From: Microbacterium sp. LWH3-1.2
GTDB taxonomy: Bacteria; Actinomycetota; Actinomycetes; Actinomycetales; Microbacteriaceae
Length of the DNA stretch: 64,000 nucleotides
Direction: 5' to 3'
NCBI RefSeq assembly: GCF_040675855.1
Contig: NZ_JBEGIK010000001.1
Location: 3,286,001 to 3,350,000 of the forward strand
In this document: positions 24,361 through 34,172 of the stretch, piece by piece
Numbering within the stretch: position 1 is the stretch's first letter
Layout: each line of letters begins with the position of its first letter
Made by a program: the position numbers and the translations under genes
Notes under the pieces: model-generated
Database searches by the model: none
Seen by the model: the letters and a program-made list of their open reading frames with translations, nothing else
What the model was told of the DNA's origin: nothing

Positions 24361-25832
24361 CTGAGAGTCCTCCCTGCCGCATGCGCGAACATGAGTGCGA
24401 CCGCGGGCACCGACAGAAGCACCAGAAGCACCGCGTAGGGTGCGGCCGTCGGGTAGTCGAGGGCGGACGCCGCCGACCAGAAGCTCGTGGCCACCGTGCT
24501 CGTGCCGGTCGGGGCGAGCAGCAGCGTGGCGGTGAGTTCGTTGGCCGCGCCGAGCGCCACCAGGGCGGCACCAGCGCCGATCGCCGGGAGCAGCAGCGGC
24601 ACGGTGACCCGCAGCCGCGCGGCGGCAGGAGGCACCGCGAGAGCGCGCGCGGCCTCCTCGAGGGATTCCGGCACCTGCGAGAGTCCGGCGCGCAGCGGCA
24701 CGAGGGCCCGCGGCAGGAAGATCACGACGTATGCCGCGACCACGGTGAACGCCGTCTGGTAGAGCGACGGCGCGAAGGCGAGGGTGACCGCCACGAACGA
24801 GAGCGCGACGATGATCGCCGGGAGGCTGCTGGCCAGATATGCGGCGCCCTCGAGCAGTCGTGAGACCCGTCCCGGGTAGCGCACCGCCAGCCACGCGAAC
24901 GGCAGGGCGACAGCGATCGTGCACACCGCACCTGCAAGCGCGAGGCCGAGCGTCTGGAGCGCCGCCAGGCCGACGTCGCCGACAGCCGTGGCATCCGTTC
25001 TCATGAGCCACCGGACGACGCTCGTCAGCGGCACCACGAGAGCACCTGCCAGCACCGCGGCCACTGCGGTGAACGCCGGCACCGTCAGGCGGCCGAGGCC
25101 CAGGGTCTCGGCCGGATGCGGAGCACCGCCGCCGACACGGGCGTAGTGGGCGCGGCCGCGGGCGGCCGACTCCGCGCCGAGGAGGATCAGGCACAGCAGG
25201 GCGAGCACCAGCCCGAGCGCGGCCGCGTTGGGGCCGGCGAACATGCTCTCGTACGCGACGACGATGGCCGTGGTGAACGTGTCGAAGCGCAGGAAGGCGA
25301 AGGCGCCGTACTCGGCCAGCAGGTGAAGGGCGACCACGAGCGCCCCGCCGAGCACCGCCAGCCGCAGCTGCGGCGCGACGACCCGGAAGAACACCGCCCA
25401 CGAACCCATGCCGAGGGAGCGCGCCGATTCCTCCAGCGCGGGATCCAGACCCCTGATCGCTGCGAGGGCGGGCAGGTACACCAGCGGGAAGTACGCCAGC
25501 GTCGCGACCAGCACCGCTGCCCACAGGCCGCTCAGCGACGGGATCGCACTGGCCCAGCCGTAACTCGCGACGAACGCGGGGATCGCGAGCGGGGCGGCGA
25601 GGGCGACCTTGAAGACGCCGCGGCCCGGGAGCGTCGTGCGCTCGACGAGCCAGGCGCCGCCCACCCCGAGGACGACGGTCGCGGGCACGCCGATCGCCAC
25701 CAGCAGCACCGTGTTGACGAGCAGCTCAGCGACCTTCGGCCGGAACACGAGGGCCGACAGCTGGTCCCACCCCATCGAGAACGCCGCCTGGACGACGTAG
25801 CCGATCGGGATCAGCGCGCCGAGAGCCAGCAC
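24357..25832 (-). CDS. Ferric iron ABC transporter, fused permease
   Basis: A 491-residue FbpB-type permease with two repeated six-helix halves, each with an EAA-type loop (LEESARSLGMGSWAVFFRVV and LEEAARALAVPPAAARLRV). The GTG at 25832 begins inside the first membrane helix, because GLVVVV lies in frame just upstream. The true start is therefore probably further upstream, near the SBP stop at 25910, perhaps a non-standard codon. Partners are the SBP upstream and the ATPase that overlaps its stop. Confidence 0.9.
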   Translation of the reverse strand: MLALGALIPIGYVVQAAFSMGWDQLSALVFRPKVAELLVNTVLLVAIGVPATVVLGVGGAWLVERTTLPGRGVFKVALAAPLAIPAFVASYGWASAIPSLSGLWAAVLVATLAYFPLVYLPALAAIRGLDPALEESARSLGMGSWAVFFRVVAPQLRLAVLGGALVVALHLLAEYGAFAFLRFDTFTTAIVVAYESMFAGPNAAALGLVLALLCLILLGAESAARGRAHYARVGGGAPHPAETLGLGRLTVPAFTAVAAVLAGALVVPLTSVVRWLMRTDATAVGDVGLAALQTLGLALAGAVCTIAVALPFAWLAVRYPGRVSRLLEGAAYLASSLPAIIVALSFVAVTLAFAPSLYQTAFTVVAAYVVIFLPRALVPLRAGLSQVPESLEEAARALAVPPAAARLRVTVPLLLPAIGAGAALVALGAANELTATLLLAPTGTSTVATSFWSAASALDYPTAAPYAVLLVLLSVPAVALMFAHAAGRTLR

Positions 25833-25909
25833 CGCGACGACGACGACCAGCCCGGCGGGCGGACGCCTCTCGGTCGTGTCGCGCGCGGGTGTTCGTGTCT
25901 GGAGCTGGG

Positions 25910-26959
25910 TCAGAGGAGTCCGGCTTCCGTCATGAGTTCGATGACCGCGGGCCCATTGAGCGTGGACGGGTCGATCACGGGTGCGTCGAGCTCGGCGAGC
26001 GGGGGCAGTTCGGGCTTGGCCGCGACATCGGAGGCGACGGGATATTCGAAGCTGTATCCCTCGCCGAGGATCTTCTGTCCCTGCTCCCCCGCGATGAACG
26101 CGAGGAACTGCTGCGCCTCATCGGCGTGGGGCGCGTTCTTCAGGACACCGCCGCCCGAGATGCTGACGAAAGCACCCGGATCCTGGTTGCCGAAGTAGTG
26201 CAGCTTCGTGCCGGCGCTGTCTTCGGCTGCGGCGTCCTGATCGCGGAACCAGTAGTAGTGGTAGATGATGCCCATCGGCACCTCGCCGGCGTTGACCGCC
26301 TTCATGGTGACGATGTTGTTGCGGTACTCGACCGCGTTCTCGGCCATGCCGTCCAGCCAGTCGCGCGCGCCGTCCTCACCCTGGGTCGCGAGCACGGCAG
26401 ACACGATCGCCTGGAAGTCGGCCTTCGCCGGCGCGGCACCCCACTTCCCCGTCCACTGCGCGTCGGCGAGATCCAGAAGGGATGCCGGAAGCTCGCTCTC
26501 GGAGATCAGCTCGGGGTTGTAGACCAGCACGGTCGAGCGTGCCGCGATCCCCGTCCAGAGGCCGGAGGCCGGACGGAACTGCTCGGGAACGAGCGCCAGG
26601 GCGGACGGGGCCACCGGGGCGAAGAGGTCCGCACCTTCGACCAGCGACATCGCCGGCGAGTTCTCGGTGAGGAACACGTCGGCCTTGGAGGCCTTCCCCT
26701 CCTGGACGAGCTGATTGGCCAGTTCGCTGTCATCGCCGTTGCGGAGAACGACGTCGATGCCGGTCTCGGCGGTGAACGCGTCGGCCCACTCCTCGGTGAG
26801 CTGCTCGTGCTGGGCGTTGTAGACGACGAGGGCGTCCGGATCGGAGGCGTCATCGCCGCCGGCGCCGCCGGCACAGCCGGCCAGGGCGAGGCCCGCGAGC
26901 GCCACCGGCACGACGAGGAAGCGGCGCAGGCGCGCGGAAGACGGGAGGCGTGAAGGCAT
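25910..26959 (-). CDS. Ferric iron substrate-binding lipoprotein
   Basis: 349 residues with signal and lipobox LALAGC, then a periplasmic-type iron-binding domain of the FbpA/FutA class. The IIYHYYWFRD segment supplies the clustered tyrosines that usually hold Fe3+. It heads the iron ABC operon and has an IdeR-like box just upstream (26981-27000), so it should be made under iron limitation. The transporter probably takes free ferric iron or a simple chelate. Confidence 0.9.
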   Translation of the reverse strand: MPSRLPSSARLRRFLVVPVALAGLALAGCAGGAGGDDASDPDALVVYNAQHEQLTEEWADAFTAETGIDVVLRNGDDSELANQLVQEGKASKADVFLTENSPAMSLVEGADLFAPVAPSALALVPEQFRPASGLWTGIAARSTVLVYNPELISESELPASLLDLADAQWTGKWGAAPAKADFQAIVSAVLATQGEDGARDWLDGMAENAVEYRNNIVTMKAVNAGEVPMGIIYHYYWFRDQDAAAEDSAGTKLHYFGNQDPGAFVSISGGGVLKNAPHADEAQQFLAFIAGEQGQKILGEGYSFEYPVASDVAAKPELPPLAELDAPVIDPSTLNGPAVIELMTEAGLL

Positions 26960-26980
26960 GGGGAACCCCTCGAAGACAGA

Positions 26981-27000
26981 CAGGTAAGGCTAGCCTAAAG
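26981..27000 (-). promoter_or_regulatory. IdeR/DtxR-type iron box of the iron ABC operon
   Basis: On the minus strand this reads CTTTAGGCTAGCCTTACCTG, with the TAGGCTAGCCTTACCT core of the IdeR consensus, 22-41 bp before the SBP start. It pairs functionally with the box at 20535-20555. Confidence 0.82.
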
Positions 27001-27050
27001 CACTTGATCGCCGTGTTTCGTCCGGTTCCGCCCCTCGAGCGCCGACGCTC

Positions 27051-28424
27051 TCAGTACCAGATGCTCAGGCGCGGCGCCGTGTGCCAGCCGAGAACGCGAG
27101 TCGCCATAGCGAGCGCGTCGACGGATGCCTCGGCCGAGGCATCCGTCACCGTCACGCGTCCTGCTGCGGCGAGCGTCGCGAGCGACACGCCGCCGAGGTA
27201 CGTCGCCGACAATTCGGCGACGCCGAGCGTGACCGTCGCCGCAGCGACCGATTCGCCCTCGCCGAGACTCCTCACGCGCGCGGCGCCGCGCTCGTCGGTC
27301 TGGAGCAGGTAGCGGCCGGCGGCGATGCCGAGCGGGTCGGAGACGTCGAGCACCAGCGTGCCCGGCCCGCCGTAGCGGCGGGTCTCGAGCGCGGCGACGA
27401 CGTCGATGATCCGCACGTACTGGTGGTCGCGCACGCTGACCTTGGCCGCGCGCTGGTCGGCGATCATCCACAGCAGCGGCTCGTCGACCGACAGCTCGCC
27501 CGCGTGCACCTCGGCCACCAGGTCGAGCTCGAGCAGGAACCGCCACAGCGCTGCGTACGCGTCGTCGGTCTCGGCCAGCAGGTAGTGGACCGATACGGTC
27601 GCCTTCGTGACGTCGTCGTGGTTCTCGCGGACCGCATACACCGCGACCCCGCGCACGTCGCCCGCAGCGTCGGAATACTGCACCGCGCGCTTCTCGGCGG
27701 TCTTCTCGGCCGCCGGGTTTGTGCCGGCGAACCCGTCCCAGTGACTGCCCGGCACCTCGATCTCGCCCGGGCGGTGGTGCCGCACCCGCTCGTGGAGAGC
27801 CGGCATCAGCTCGCGCACCCGCTCGCGGCTGATGAAGTCGATCCGCCCGGTGGGCTGCGGGCCGATCCAGCCGGCCCGCTTGGTCTCGATCCGCCACGAG
27901 GTGCCCGCCGCAGCGGGCGCGAACCCATAGCGCCCGTACAGCGGCGATTCGCTCACCGTGAGCATCGCCATCGGGATGCCTGCAGCCTGGGCCGCTCGCA
28001 GCTCCCCCTCGAGCATCGCGCGCGCGACGCCCTTGCGCCGGTGGGTCGCAGCGACCGTGACCGCGGAGATCGCGCACGAGGGGATCATCGCCTCGCCGGG
28101 CACCGTGAGCTCGCCGAGCCACGACGCGATGGTCGCCACGGGTGCGTCCAGGGGAGACTCGGGGTCGAACACCCCGGTGAGTCGCCGGTAGCCGCTGCGC
28201 TCGCGTGACGCGGCGATCTGCTCAGCGGTGCGCTCCCCGTCCTGGAAGCCGCGAGAGACGGATTGCAGCCAGCCGACGTACGCGTCGCTGTCGACGGCGA
28301 TGCGCCGGTAGTCCAGTCCGTTCGCAGCGAGCCGGCCCGCCGACTCCTCGTCGACCGGACCCGCGCGGAAGGCAGCGCGCTCGGTCTCGCCGACGCCGCC
28401 GTAGGTCGTTTCGCGCGTGCTCAT
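27051..28424 (-). CDS. Eis-like GNAT N-acetyltransferase
   Basis: 457 residues with the Eis layout: an N-terminal GNAT domain with the acetyl-CoA loop RRKGVARAML (about 135), a second GNAT-like domain, and a C-terminal SCP2-like domain ending SIWY, whose terminal carboxylate acts as the base in Eis. Mycobacterial Eis acetylates aminoglycosides and protein lysines; the substrate here is unknown. Monocistronic or loosely linked, 62 bp downstream of ispE. Confidence 0.87.
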   Translation of the reverse strand: MSTRETTYGGVGETERAAFRAGPVDEESAGRLAANGLDYRRIAVDSDAYVGWLQSVSRGFQDGERTAEQIAASRERSGYRRLTGVFDPESPLDAPVATIASWLGELTVPGEAMIPSCAISAVTVAATHRRKGVARAMLEGELRAAQAAGIPMAMLTVSESPLYGRYGFAPAAAGTSWRIETKRAGWIGPQPTGRIDFISRERVRELMPALHERVRHHRPGEIEVPGSHWDGFAGTNPAAEKTAEKRAVQYSDAAGDVRGVAVYAVRENHDDVTKATVSVHYLLAETDDAYAALWRFLLELDLVAEVHAGELSVDEPLLWMIADQRAAKVSVRDHQYVRIIDVVAALETRRYGGPGTLVLDVSDPLGIAAGRYLLQTDERGAARVRSLGEGESVAAATVTLGVAELSATYLGGVSLATLAAAGRVTVTDASAEASVDALAMATRVLGWHTAPRLSIWY

Positions 28425-28486
28425 GGATCTTCCTCTCCACTCCCGTGAGGGCTCAGGTTGTCGTGCGGGCCGACGCCTGGGCCGCT

Positions 28487-29413
28487 TCAGGTCACCACGC
28501 GCGCGCCGGCAACGGGTCCGTGCACGTGGAGCGCCTCGTAGCCCGCGGCCGACAGCGTGATCTGCAGCTCGAGCGCCGACTCGGGGTCGATGGTCAGGAA
28601 CGCCAGCGTAGGACCCGACCCCGACACCATCCCCGCCAGGGCGCCGGACTCCTCACCGAGTTCGAGCACCTCGCGCAGCTCGGGGCGCAGCGAGAGGGCA
28701 GCGACCTGCAGATCGTTGCGCGTGTGCTCGGCGAGCGCGATCGGGTCCGCTGCCCGCAGCGCGTGCAGCACGCCGGGCGCGACCGTCGGCACGCGCGCAC
28801 CCGACACGATGTCGGGCCGCGCGCGCAGCTCGTCGAGGTGCGTGTACACCTCCGGGGTCGACAGGCCCTCGTCCGACGGCACCACGACCCAGTCGAAGCG
28901 GCCCTTCGCGAGCGCCGGGCTCAGCTGATCGCCGCGTCCGGTGCCGACGGCTGTCCCGCCCATCAGCGCGAAGGGCACGTCGGCGCCGAGGCGCGCGGCG
29001 AGCTTGTGCAGCTCCGCGGTTCCCAGCTCGGCCCCCCACAGCGCGTCGCAGGCGACGAGGGCGGCCGCAGCATCCGCTGATCCTCCGCCCATGCCGCCCG
29101 CGACGGGCACGTGCTTCACGATGTCGAGGTGCACGCCCCCCGCGTGGCCGATGCGCTGCGCGACCAGCCGCGCGGCGCGCACGGCGAGGTTGCGGTCATC
29201 GGCGGGAACCCCCGTCACGTCGACGGTGCCCGAGATCGACACCGTGAACTCGTCGGAGGGCGATGCCCACACGTCCTCGTACAGCGACACGGCCTGGTAC
29301 GCCGACGCCACCTCGTGGTAGCCGTCGTCCTGCATGCCGCCGACCTCGAAGAAGAGGTTGAGCTTGCCCGGCGCCCGCACGCGGACGCCGTCGGCGGCCA
29401 GCGCCTGGCTCAC
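28487..29413 (-). CDS. ispE: 4-diphosphocytidyl-2-C-methyl-D-erythritol kinase
   Basis: A 308-residue GHMP kinase of the MEP isoprenoid pathway. It has the [10 protein letters not shown]-terminal motif, the glycine-rich ATP loop [16 protein letters not shown] and the C-terminal MVSGSGPT loop. The GTG at 29413 overlaps the aldo/keto reductase stop (GTGA). In many actinobacteria it directly follows ksgA; here three genes separate them. Confidence 0.95.
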   Translation of the reverse strand: MSQALAADGVRVRAPGKLNLFFEVGGMQDDGYHEVASAYQAVSLYEDVWASPSDEFTVSISGTVDVTGVPADDRNLAVRAARLVAQRIGHAGGVHLDIVKHVPVAGGMGGGSADAAAALVACDALWGAELGTAELHKLAARLGADVPFALMGGTAVGTGRGDQLSPALAKGRFDWVVVPSDEGLSTPEVYTHLDELRARPDIVSGARVPTVAPGVLHALRAADPIALAEHTRNDLQVAALSLRPELREVLELGEESGALAGMVSGSGPTLAFLTIDPESALELQITLSAAGYEALHVHGPVAGARVVT

Positions 29414-30477
29414 CGGTTCGCCGATTCCGCCCAGAGGTCCACGTCGATGCCGTCCGACAGGGCGTCGATGCGCTCCTCCTCCTCCATCGTGAAGGCCGGC
29501 CCCTCGAGCGCCTTGAGGTTCTCGTCGAGCTGCGCCGGGCGCGACGCGCCGATGAGCGCGGACGCCACCACGGGATTGCGCAGCACCCACTGGATCGACA
29601 TCTGAGCGAGGGTCTGCCCGCGCTCCTTCGCGATGACGTCGAGCGACCGCAAGGTCGACAGCCCCTTCTCGCTCAGCGAGCCGTTCGGCAGCGATCCGCG
29701 CTGCTGCGCGCGCTGGGCCGAGCCGTCGCCGAGATACTTGTCGGTGAGCAGCCCCTGCGCCAGCGGCGTGAACGCGATGGCCCCCATGCCCTCCTGCGTG
29801 AGCACGCGCGTGAGGCCGTCCTCCACCCAGCGGTTCAGGATCGAGTAGGCCGGCTGGTGGATCACGAGCGGCGTGCCGAGCGAGCGGGCGACGGATGCTG
29901 CCACCGCCGTGCGCTCGGCGCTGTAGGACGAGATGCCGACGTAGAGGGCCTTGCCCTGCCGCACCAGCGAGTCGAGAGCGCCCACGGTCTCCTCGATCGG
30001 CACGTCGGGGTCGACGCGGTGCGAATAGAAGATGTCGACGTAGTCGACGCTCATGCGCTTCAGCGACTGCTCGGCGCTCGAGATCAGGTACTTGCGCGGG
30101 CCGCCGTTGCCGTAGGGCCCGTGCCACATGTCGTAGCCGGCCTTGGACGAGATGATGATCTCGTCGCGGTACGGGGCGAAGTCCTCGCGCATCATGCGGC
30201 CGAAGTTCGTCTCGGCGCTTCCGTAGGGCGGGCCGTAGTTGTTCGCCAGGTCGAAGTGGGTGATGCCGCGGTCGAACGCGTGGCGCAGCAGGGCCCGCTG
30301 ACTGTCGAACGGGATGTTGTCGCCGAAGTTCCACCAGAGCCCGAGCGAGACGGGCGGCAGCGTGAGCCCGGAGGCACCCACCCGGCGGTAGTCCGCGCCG
30401 TCGTAGCGGTCGGCGGCGGCGGCGTAGGGACGGTGGAGGTCTCCTCCACGGGACAGATAGCGCGCGTCTTCGGTCAC
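29410..30477 (-). CDS. Aldo/keto reductase, YghZ-like
   Basis: 355 residues of the AKR fold with catalytic Asp/Tyr in [16 protein letters not shown], Lys in [10 protein letters not shown], and His in FYSHRVDPD. The sequence around [16 protein letters not shown] is characteristic of the YghZ group, which reduces L-glyceraldehyde 3-phosphate and other aldehydes with NADPH. It overlaps ispE by 4 nt and is divergent from the Stealth gene. Confidence 0.9.
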   Translation of the reverse strand: MTEDARYLSRGGDLHRPYAAAADRYDGADYRRVGASGLTLPPVSLGLWWNFGDNIPFDSQRALLRHAFDRGITHFDLANNYGPPYGSAETNFGRMMREDFAPYRDEIIISSKAGYDMWHGPYGNGGPRKYLISSAEQSLKRMSVDYVDIFYSHRVDPDVPIEETVGALDSLVRQGKALYVGISSYSAERTAVAASVARSLGTPLVIHQPAYSILNRWVEDGLTRVLTQEGMGAIAFTPLAQGLLTDKYLGDGSAQRAQQRGSLPNGSLSEKGLSTLRSLDVIAKERGQTLAQMSIQWVLRNPVVASALIGASRPAQLDENLKALEGPAFTMEEEERIDALSDGIDVDLWAESANR

Positions 30478-30647
30478 CGGTCCAGGCTAGCGAGGTCGGC
30501 CCCTGCGCGCAGGAAGCGCGGCACGGCACACCGGCGACACCTTTGTCAAGGGTCTACATCCGAAACGTCGCCGTAACGGACGCTCCCTATGGTGGCGACA
30601 CCGCGTAGTTCGAGCGCCCACGACCATCGAGCGAGAAGGAGGACGGC

Positions 30648-32234
30648 ATGACCCTGCTGTCTGTGCTGCCCCCGGCCACCGACCCGTGGAGCGTGCTCGT
30701 CGCGCGCGCCGACGTGGTGCTCGAGCGGGGCATCCTGCATCTGGTCCACGACGACGTCTCGCCCCACGACGCGCGCGAGACCGACCTGCTCCTCGTCGCC
30801 GACGCACTCGACGACGCCGCCGTGGAGTTCCTCCTCGTCCGGCACGATCGCACGGAGCCGGCATTGGTCGTCGACGTGCGCCAGCGTGAGGCGGTGCAGG
30901 CTGCGCTGGCCGCGGTGTGCACGCGGGAGCCGCTGTACGTCAAGGCCAAGGGCCTCGCGCCGCTGCTGGCGAGCGACGCCGCGGATGTTCCCGACGCTCC
31001 CACCGCGGTGCGGGTGTATCGCCCGCGTCTCAGCCGCTCCGGTTCGCTCCGGTACGGGCCGTCGCTGGGCGTGCACCTGGAGTTCTGGCGCTTCGGGGAC
31101 GACGTGATCGAGGCGCCTCGCGACAACGCCGTCCTGCGACGTCGCACGGCCACCGAGGACGTCGAGTACGACACGATCGAGCGCAACGGGCGCACCTGGC
31201 ACACGATCAGGGGGATGTTCGACCCGCAGCCGCTCGAGGTCACGGAGGACGTCGACATCGTCTTCTCGTGGGTCGACGGGTCATCGAACGAGTTCCGGCG
31301 CCAGCGCGCGGCCCAGCTGTCCGAGTATGTCGTCGGCGACGGCGATGACGGCCCGGCGCGCTACCGTCACGTGGACGAACTCCGCTACGCGCTGCGCAGC
31401 GTCCACATGTACGCCCCGTGGATCCGGCGCATCTTCATCGCCACAGACTCTCCCGCTCCGGCGTGGCTGCTCGACCACCCGAAGGTGACCATCGTGCGCA
31501 GCGAGGAGTTCTTCGCCGATCCGTCTGTCCTGCCCACCCACAACTCGCACGCCGTCGAGGCGCAGCTGCATCGCATCCCGGGGCTCGCCGAGCACTTCCT
31601 CTACTCGAACGACGACATGTTCTTCGGGCGGGCCGTCGAGCCCGAGATGTTCTTCACCCCCGGAGGGGTCACCAAGTTCGTCGAGTGCGAGGTGCGCATC
31701 GGCGGGGGCGAACCCGCGCTCCACCGGAGCGGGCACGACAACGGCCTCCGTGTGAACCGCGCGCTGCTGCGGGAGCGGTTCGGACGCACGATCGTGCGCG
31801 ACCTCGAGCACTGCGCGGCCCCGCTGCGACGCAGCGTCATGGCTGAACTCGAGCAGGCCTTCCCGGACGATTTCGCGAGGACCGCGGCATCCCGGTTCCG
31901 CTCGGCGACCGACATCTCGGTGACCAACAGCCTCTACCACTACTACGCGCTGCTCACCGGGCGGGCTGTCGCCACGCGCTCCCCGCGCGTCCGGTACGTC
32001 CAGACGACGGTGGCCGCGGGACTGCGGCGGATGGAACGGCTCGAGAAGCGCTGCGACGTCGACATGTTCTGCCTCAACGACGGCGGCGAGGTCGAGGTCC
32101 CCGAAGAGGTCCGTGTGCGGGCGATCCGCATCGCGCTCGAGCGCATGTTCCCGGTGAGGGCGCCGTGGGAGCGCGACGAGCTCAGCGCAGCACGGGAATC
32201 GGCGCGGTCGGCGCATCCTTCCGCGCGGCGATGA
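30648..32234 (+). CDS. Stealth-family sugar-phosphate transferase
   Basis: 528 residues with the Stealth conserved regions in order: CR1 DIVFSWVDG (about 203), CR2 [32 protein letters not shown]3 around [30 protein letters not shown], and CR4 with FQxx-like [15 protein letters not shown]. Stealth proteins transfer hexose-1-phosphate to build phosphodiester-linked capsule or wall polysaccharide. A strong GAAGGAGG lies upstream of the ATG. The N-terminal 190 residues are a variable domain. The 3' end overlaps the opposite-strand phosphoesterase by 53 bp. Confidence 0.9.
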   Translation: MTLLSVLPPATDPWSVLVARADVVLERGILHLVHDDVSPHDARETDLLLVADALDDAAVEFLLVRHDRTEPALVVDVRQREAVQAALAAVCTREPLYVKAKGLAPLLASDAADVPDAPTAVRVYRPRLSRSGSLRYGPSLGVHLEFWRFGDDVIEAPRDNAVLRRRTATEDVEYDTIERNGRTWHTIRGMFDPQPLEVTEDVDIVFSWVDGSSNEFRRQRAAQLSEYVVGDGDDGPARYRHVDELRYALRSVHMYAPWIRRIFIATDSPAPAWLLDHPKVTIVRSEEFFADPSVLPTHNSHAVEAQLHRIPGLAEHFLYSNDDMFFGRAVEPEMFFTPGGVTKFVECEVRIGGGEPALHRSGHDNGLRVNRALLRERFGRTIVRDLEHCAAPLRRSVMAELEQAFPDDFARTAASRFRSATDISVTNSLYHYYALLTGRAVATRSPRVRYVQTTVAAGLRRMERLEKRCDVDMFCLNDGGEVEVPEEVRVRAIRIALERMFPVRAPWERDELSAARESARSAHPSARR

Positions 32235-33102
32235 ACGGCGCGACGCCGGCCTCGCCGAGTCGGCGCTGCGCCTCTTCGGCATCGATGTGCTCGAGTGCGC
32301 GAGGCGCGTCGACCGGGACGACCGAGTGCACGACCGTGTCGTCGTACACGTGCACGATGTTGAACGCCTGCGCGCCGTCCTGAGGACGCGTGCCGCCGAC
32401 GGGAACCGTGAGGTCCTGGGCGTAGCAGGTCGACGACGCCACCGACACCGGAATTCCCGCGAACGTCGCGAACGTCGAATAGTGGAGGTGGCCGGCGATG
32501 ATGGCCCGCACGTCGGTGCCGCGAAGCACCCCCGCGAGCCGGCGCTGGTCGTGCAGCTCGACGCTCGCCGCGAGCGGCAGCACGCTGGGCACGGGCGGGT
32601 GGTGCATCGCGAGGATCGTGCCCAGGGGTGCCGGCGTGGCCAGCACCCCGGCGAGCCACATGAGCTGCTCATCGCTCAGCTCGCCGTGGTGGTGGCCGGG
32701 GACGCTGGTGTCGAGCGTGATCACTCGGAGGCCGTCGAGCTCGTCGACCCGATCCACGGGTCGATCGTCGGATGCCTCGCCATAGAGGCCCGCGCGGAAC
32801 GCCCCGCGCTCGTCGTGATTGCCCATCACCCACAGCACCCGCGCGCCGATGCGCTCCGCGAGCGGCTCGACGAGCCCGCGCAGCGCGGCGTACGCGCCGG
32901 GTTCGCCGAGGTCGGCGAGGTCTCCGGTGACGACGATCGCGTCAGGACGGAGGCCACTGGACTCGATCACGCCGACGGTCTCGGCGAGCCGGTTCGCGCC
33001 GTCGACGACGTCGAAGAGGCGCGGGGTCGAGGGCGCGCGCAGGTGCGTGTCGCTCAGATGCAGCAGGATGCGTTCGGGGGCCGGGTATTCGGCGGTGCGC
33101 AT
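32182..33102 (-). CDS. Calcineurin-type phosphoesterase (CpdA-like)
   Basis: 306 residues with the binuclear-metal motifs LSDTHL, GDLAD, GNHDE, a His in MHHPP and GHLHY. This layout matches class III cyclic-nucleotide phosphodiesterases and related phosphodiesterases. Substrate unproven. It converges with the Stealth gene, whose 3' end it overlaps by 53 bp, so transcription of one may dampen the other. The next gene upstream on the strand is ksgA. Confidence 0.9.
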   Translation of the reverse strand: MRTAEYPAPERILLHLSDTHLRAPSTPRLFDVVDGANRLAETVGVIESSGLRPDAIVVTGDLADLGEPGAYAALRGLVEPLAERIGARVLWVMGNHDERGAFRAGLYGEASDDRPVDRVDELDGLRVITLDTSVPGHHHGELSDEQLMWLAGVLATPAPLGTILAMHHPPVPSVLPLAASVELHDQRRLAGVLRGTDVRAIIAGHLHYSTFATFAGIPVSVASSTCYAQDLTVPVGGTRPQDGAQAFNIVHVYDDTVVHSVVPVDAPRALEHIDAEEAQRRLGEAGVAPFIAARKDAPTAPIPVLR

Positions 33103-33219
33103 GTCGGGTCACTCCGGTCCGCCGGGAGGCGAGGTGCCGTGGAACCGGACGACGGACCCTCGAATGTTACCGGCATGTTTCATGCATTTCCCGACGGCAC
33201 GGTGAAGATCCGCTGAATT

Positions 33220-34080
33220 TCAGCTGTCCGCGCCGCCCCCGGCGGCTTGCGCGATGCGCACGTAGTCCTCGATCGAGAGGTCCTCGCCGCGTGCGGTCGG
33301 CGCGACCCCCGCGCTCTCCAGGATCACGGATGCCGCGGCCGCCGATCCGCCGAGCACGCCGGCCGTCGCCTGCCGGAGCATCTTGCGCCGCTGCTGGAAC
33401 GCGGCATCCACGATCGCGAACGTCCGCTTGCGCAGCTCCTCGTCACCCCGCGGCTCCGCGGCGCGATGGAAGCCGACGAGCACGCTGTCCACGTTCGGGA
33501 CCGGCCAGAAGACCTGGCGCGACACCGTGCCGGCGAGCCGCCACGGCCCATACCACGCGGCCTTGACGCTGGGCGCCCCGTACACCTTCGACCCGGGAGG
33601 GGCGGCGAGTCGCTCCCCCACCTCGGCCTGCACCATGACGACGCCGCGGTCGAGTGCGGGGAAGTGCTCGAGGAAGTGCAGCAGCACCGGCACGCTCACG
33701 TTGTAGGGGAGGTTGGCGACGAGAACCGAGGGATCACCCGGTAACTCCGTCACCCGCAGCGCATCGGCGTCCACGACCGTGAGCGCGCCGTCGGCGACGC
33801 CGTGCCTCGCCGCGGTGGCGGGCAGCCGCTCGGCCAGGCGGTGGTCGATCTCGACGGCGGTGACGGATGCGTCGGCCTCGAGGATCGCGAGGGTCAGCGA
33901 CCCGAGACCGGGCCCCACCTCGACCACGCGATCGCCCGGTGCGACCTCGGCGACGTGCACGATCTTGCGGACGGTGTTGGCGTCGACGACGAAGTTCTGC
34001 CCGAGCTTCTTGGTCGGCGTCACGTCGAGTTCGGCGGCCAGCGCGCGGATCTCGGCCGCACCGAGGAGTGTCACGGGCAT
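33220..34080 (-). CDS. rsmA: 16S rRNA dimethyladenosine transferase KsgA/RsmA
   Basis: 286 residues. It dimethylates two adjacent adenines near the 3' end of 16S rRNA. Visible motifs are [10 protein letters not shown] at the start, the SAM loop [11 protein letters not shown], and the catalytic NLPYN. The ATG at 34080 is chosen because family members begin about there ([12 protein letters not shown]); an in-frame GTG at 34104 is possible. It belongs to the conserved metG-tatD-ksgA-ispE order. Confidence 0.95.
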   Translation of the reverse strand: MPVTLLGAAEIRALAAELDVTPTKKLGQNFVVDANTVRKIVHVAEVAPGDRVVEVGPGLGSLTLAILEADASVTAVEIDHRLAERLPATAARHGVADGALTVVDADALRVTELPGDPSVLVANLPYNVSVPVLLHFLEHFPALDRGVVMVQAEVGERLAAPPGSKVYGAPSVKAAWYGPWRLAGTVSRQVFWPVPNVDSVLVGFHRAAEPRGDEELRKRTFAIVDAAFQQRRKMLRQATAGVLGGSAAAASVILESAGVAPTARGEDLSIEDYVRIAQAAGGGADS

Positions 34081-34172
34081 GGGCCCCACTGTACCGAGCG
34101 CCACGATGGCGCATCGGCGACGAGCCGCGGATACCCTCGCCCTGGCGAAGGCCGAACGCTAGCGTGACCAGC

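Noticed and set aside
23239..25524. 761-codon reading of the iron ATPase frame
   Set aside because: The upstream part is a shadow of the permease. The ATPase begins at 24360, where ABC homology starts.
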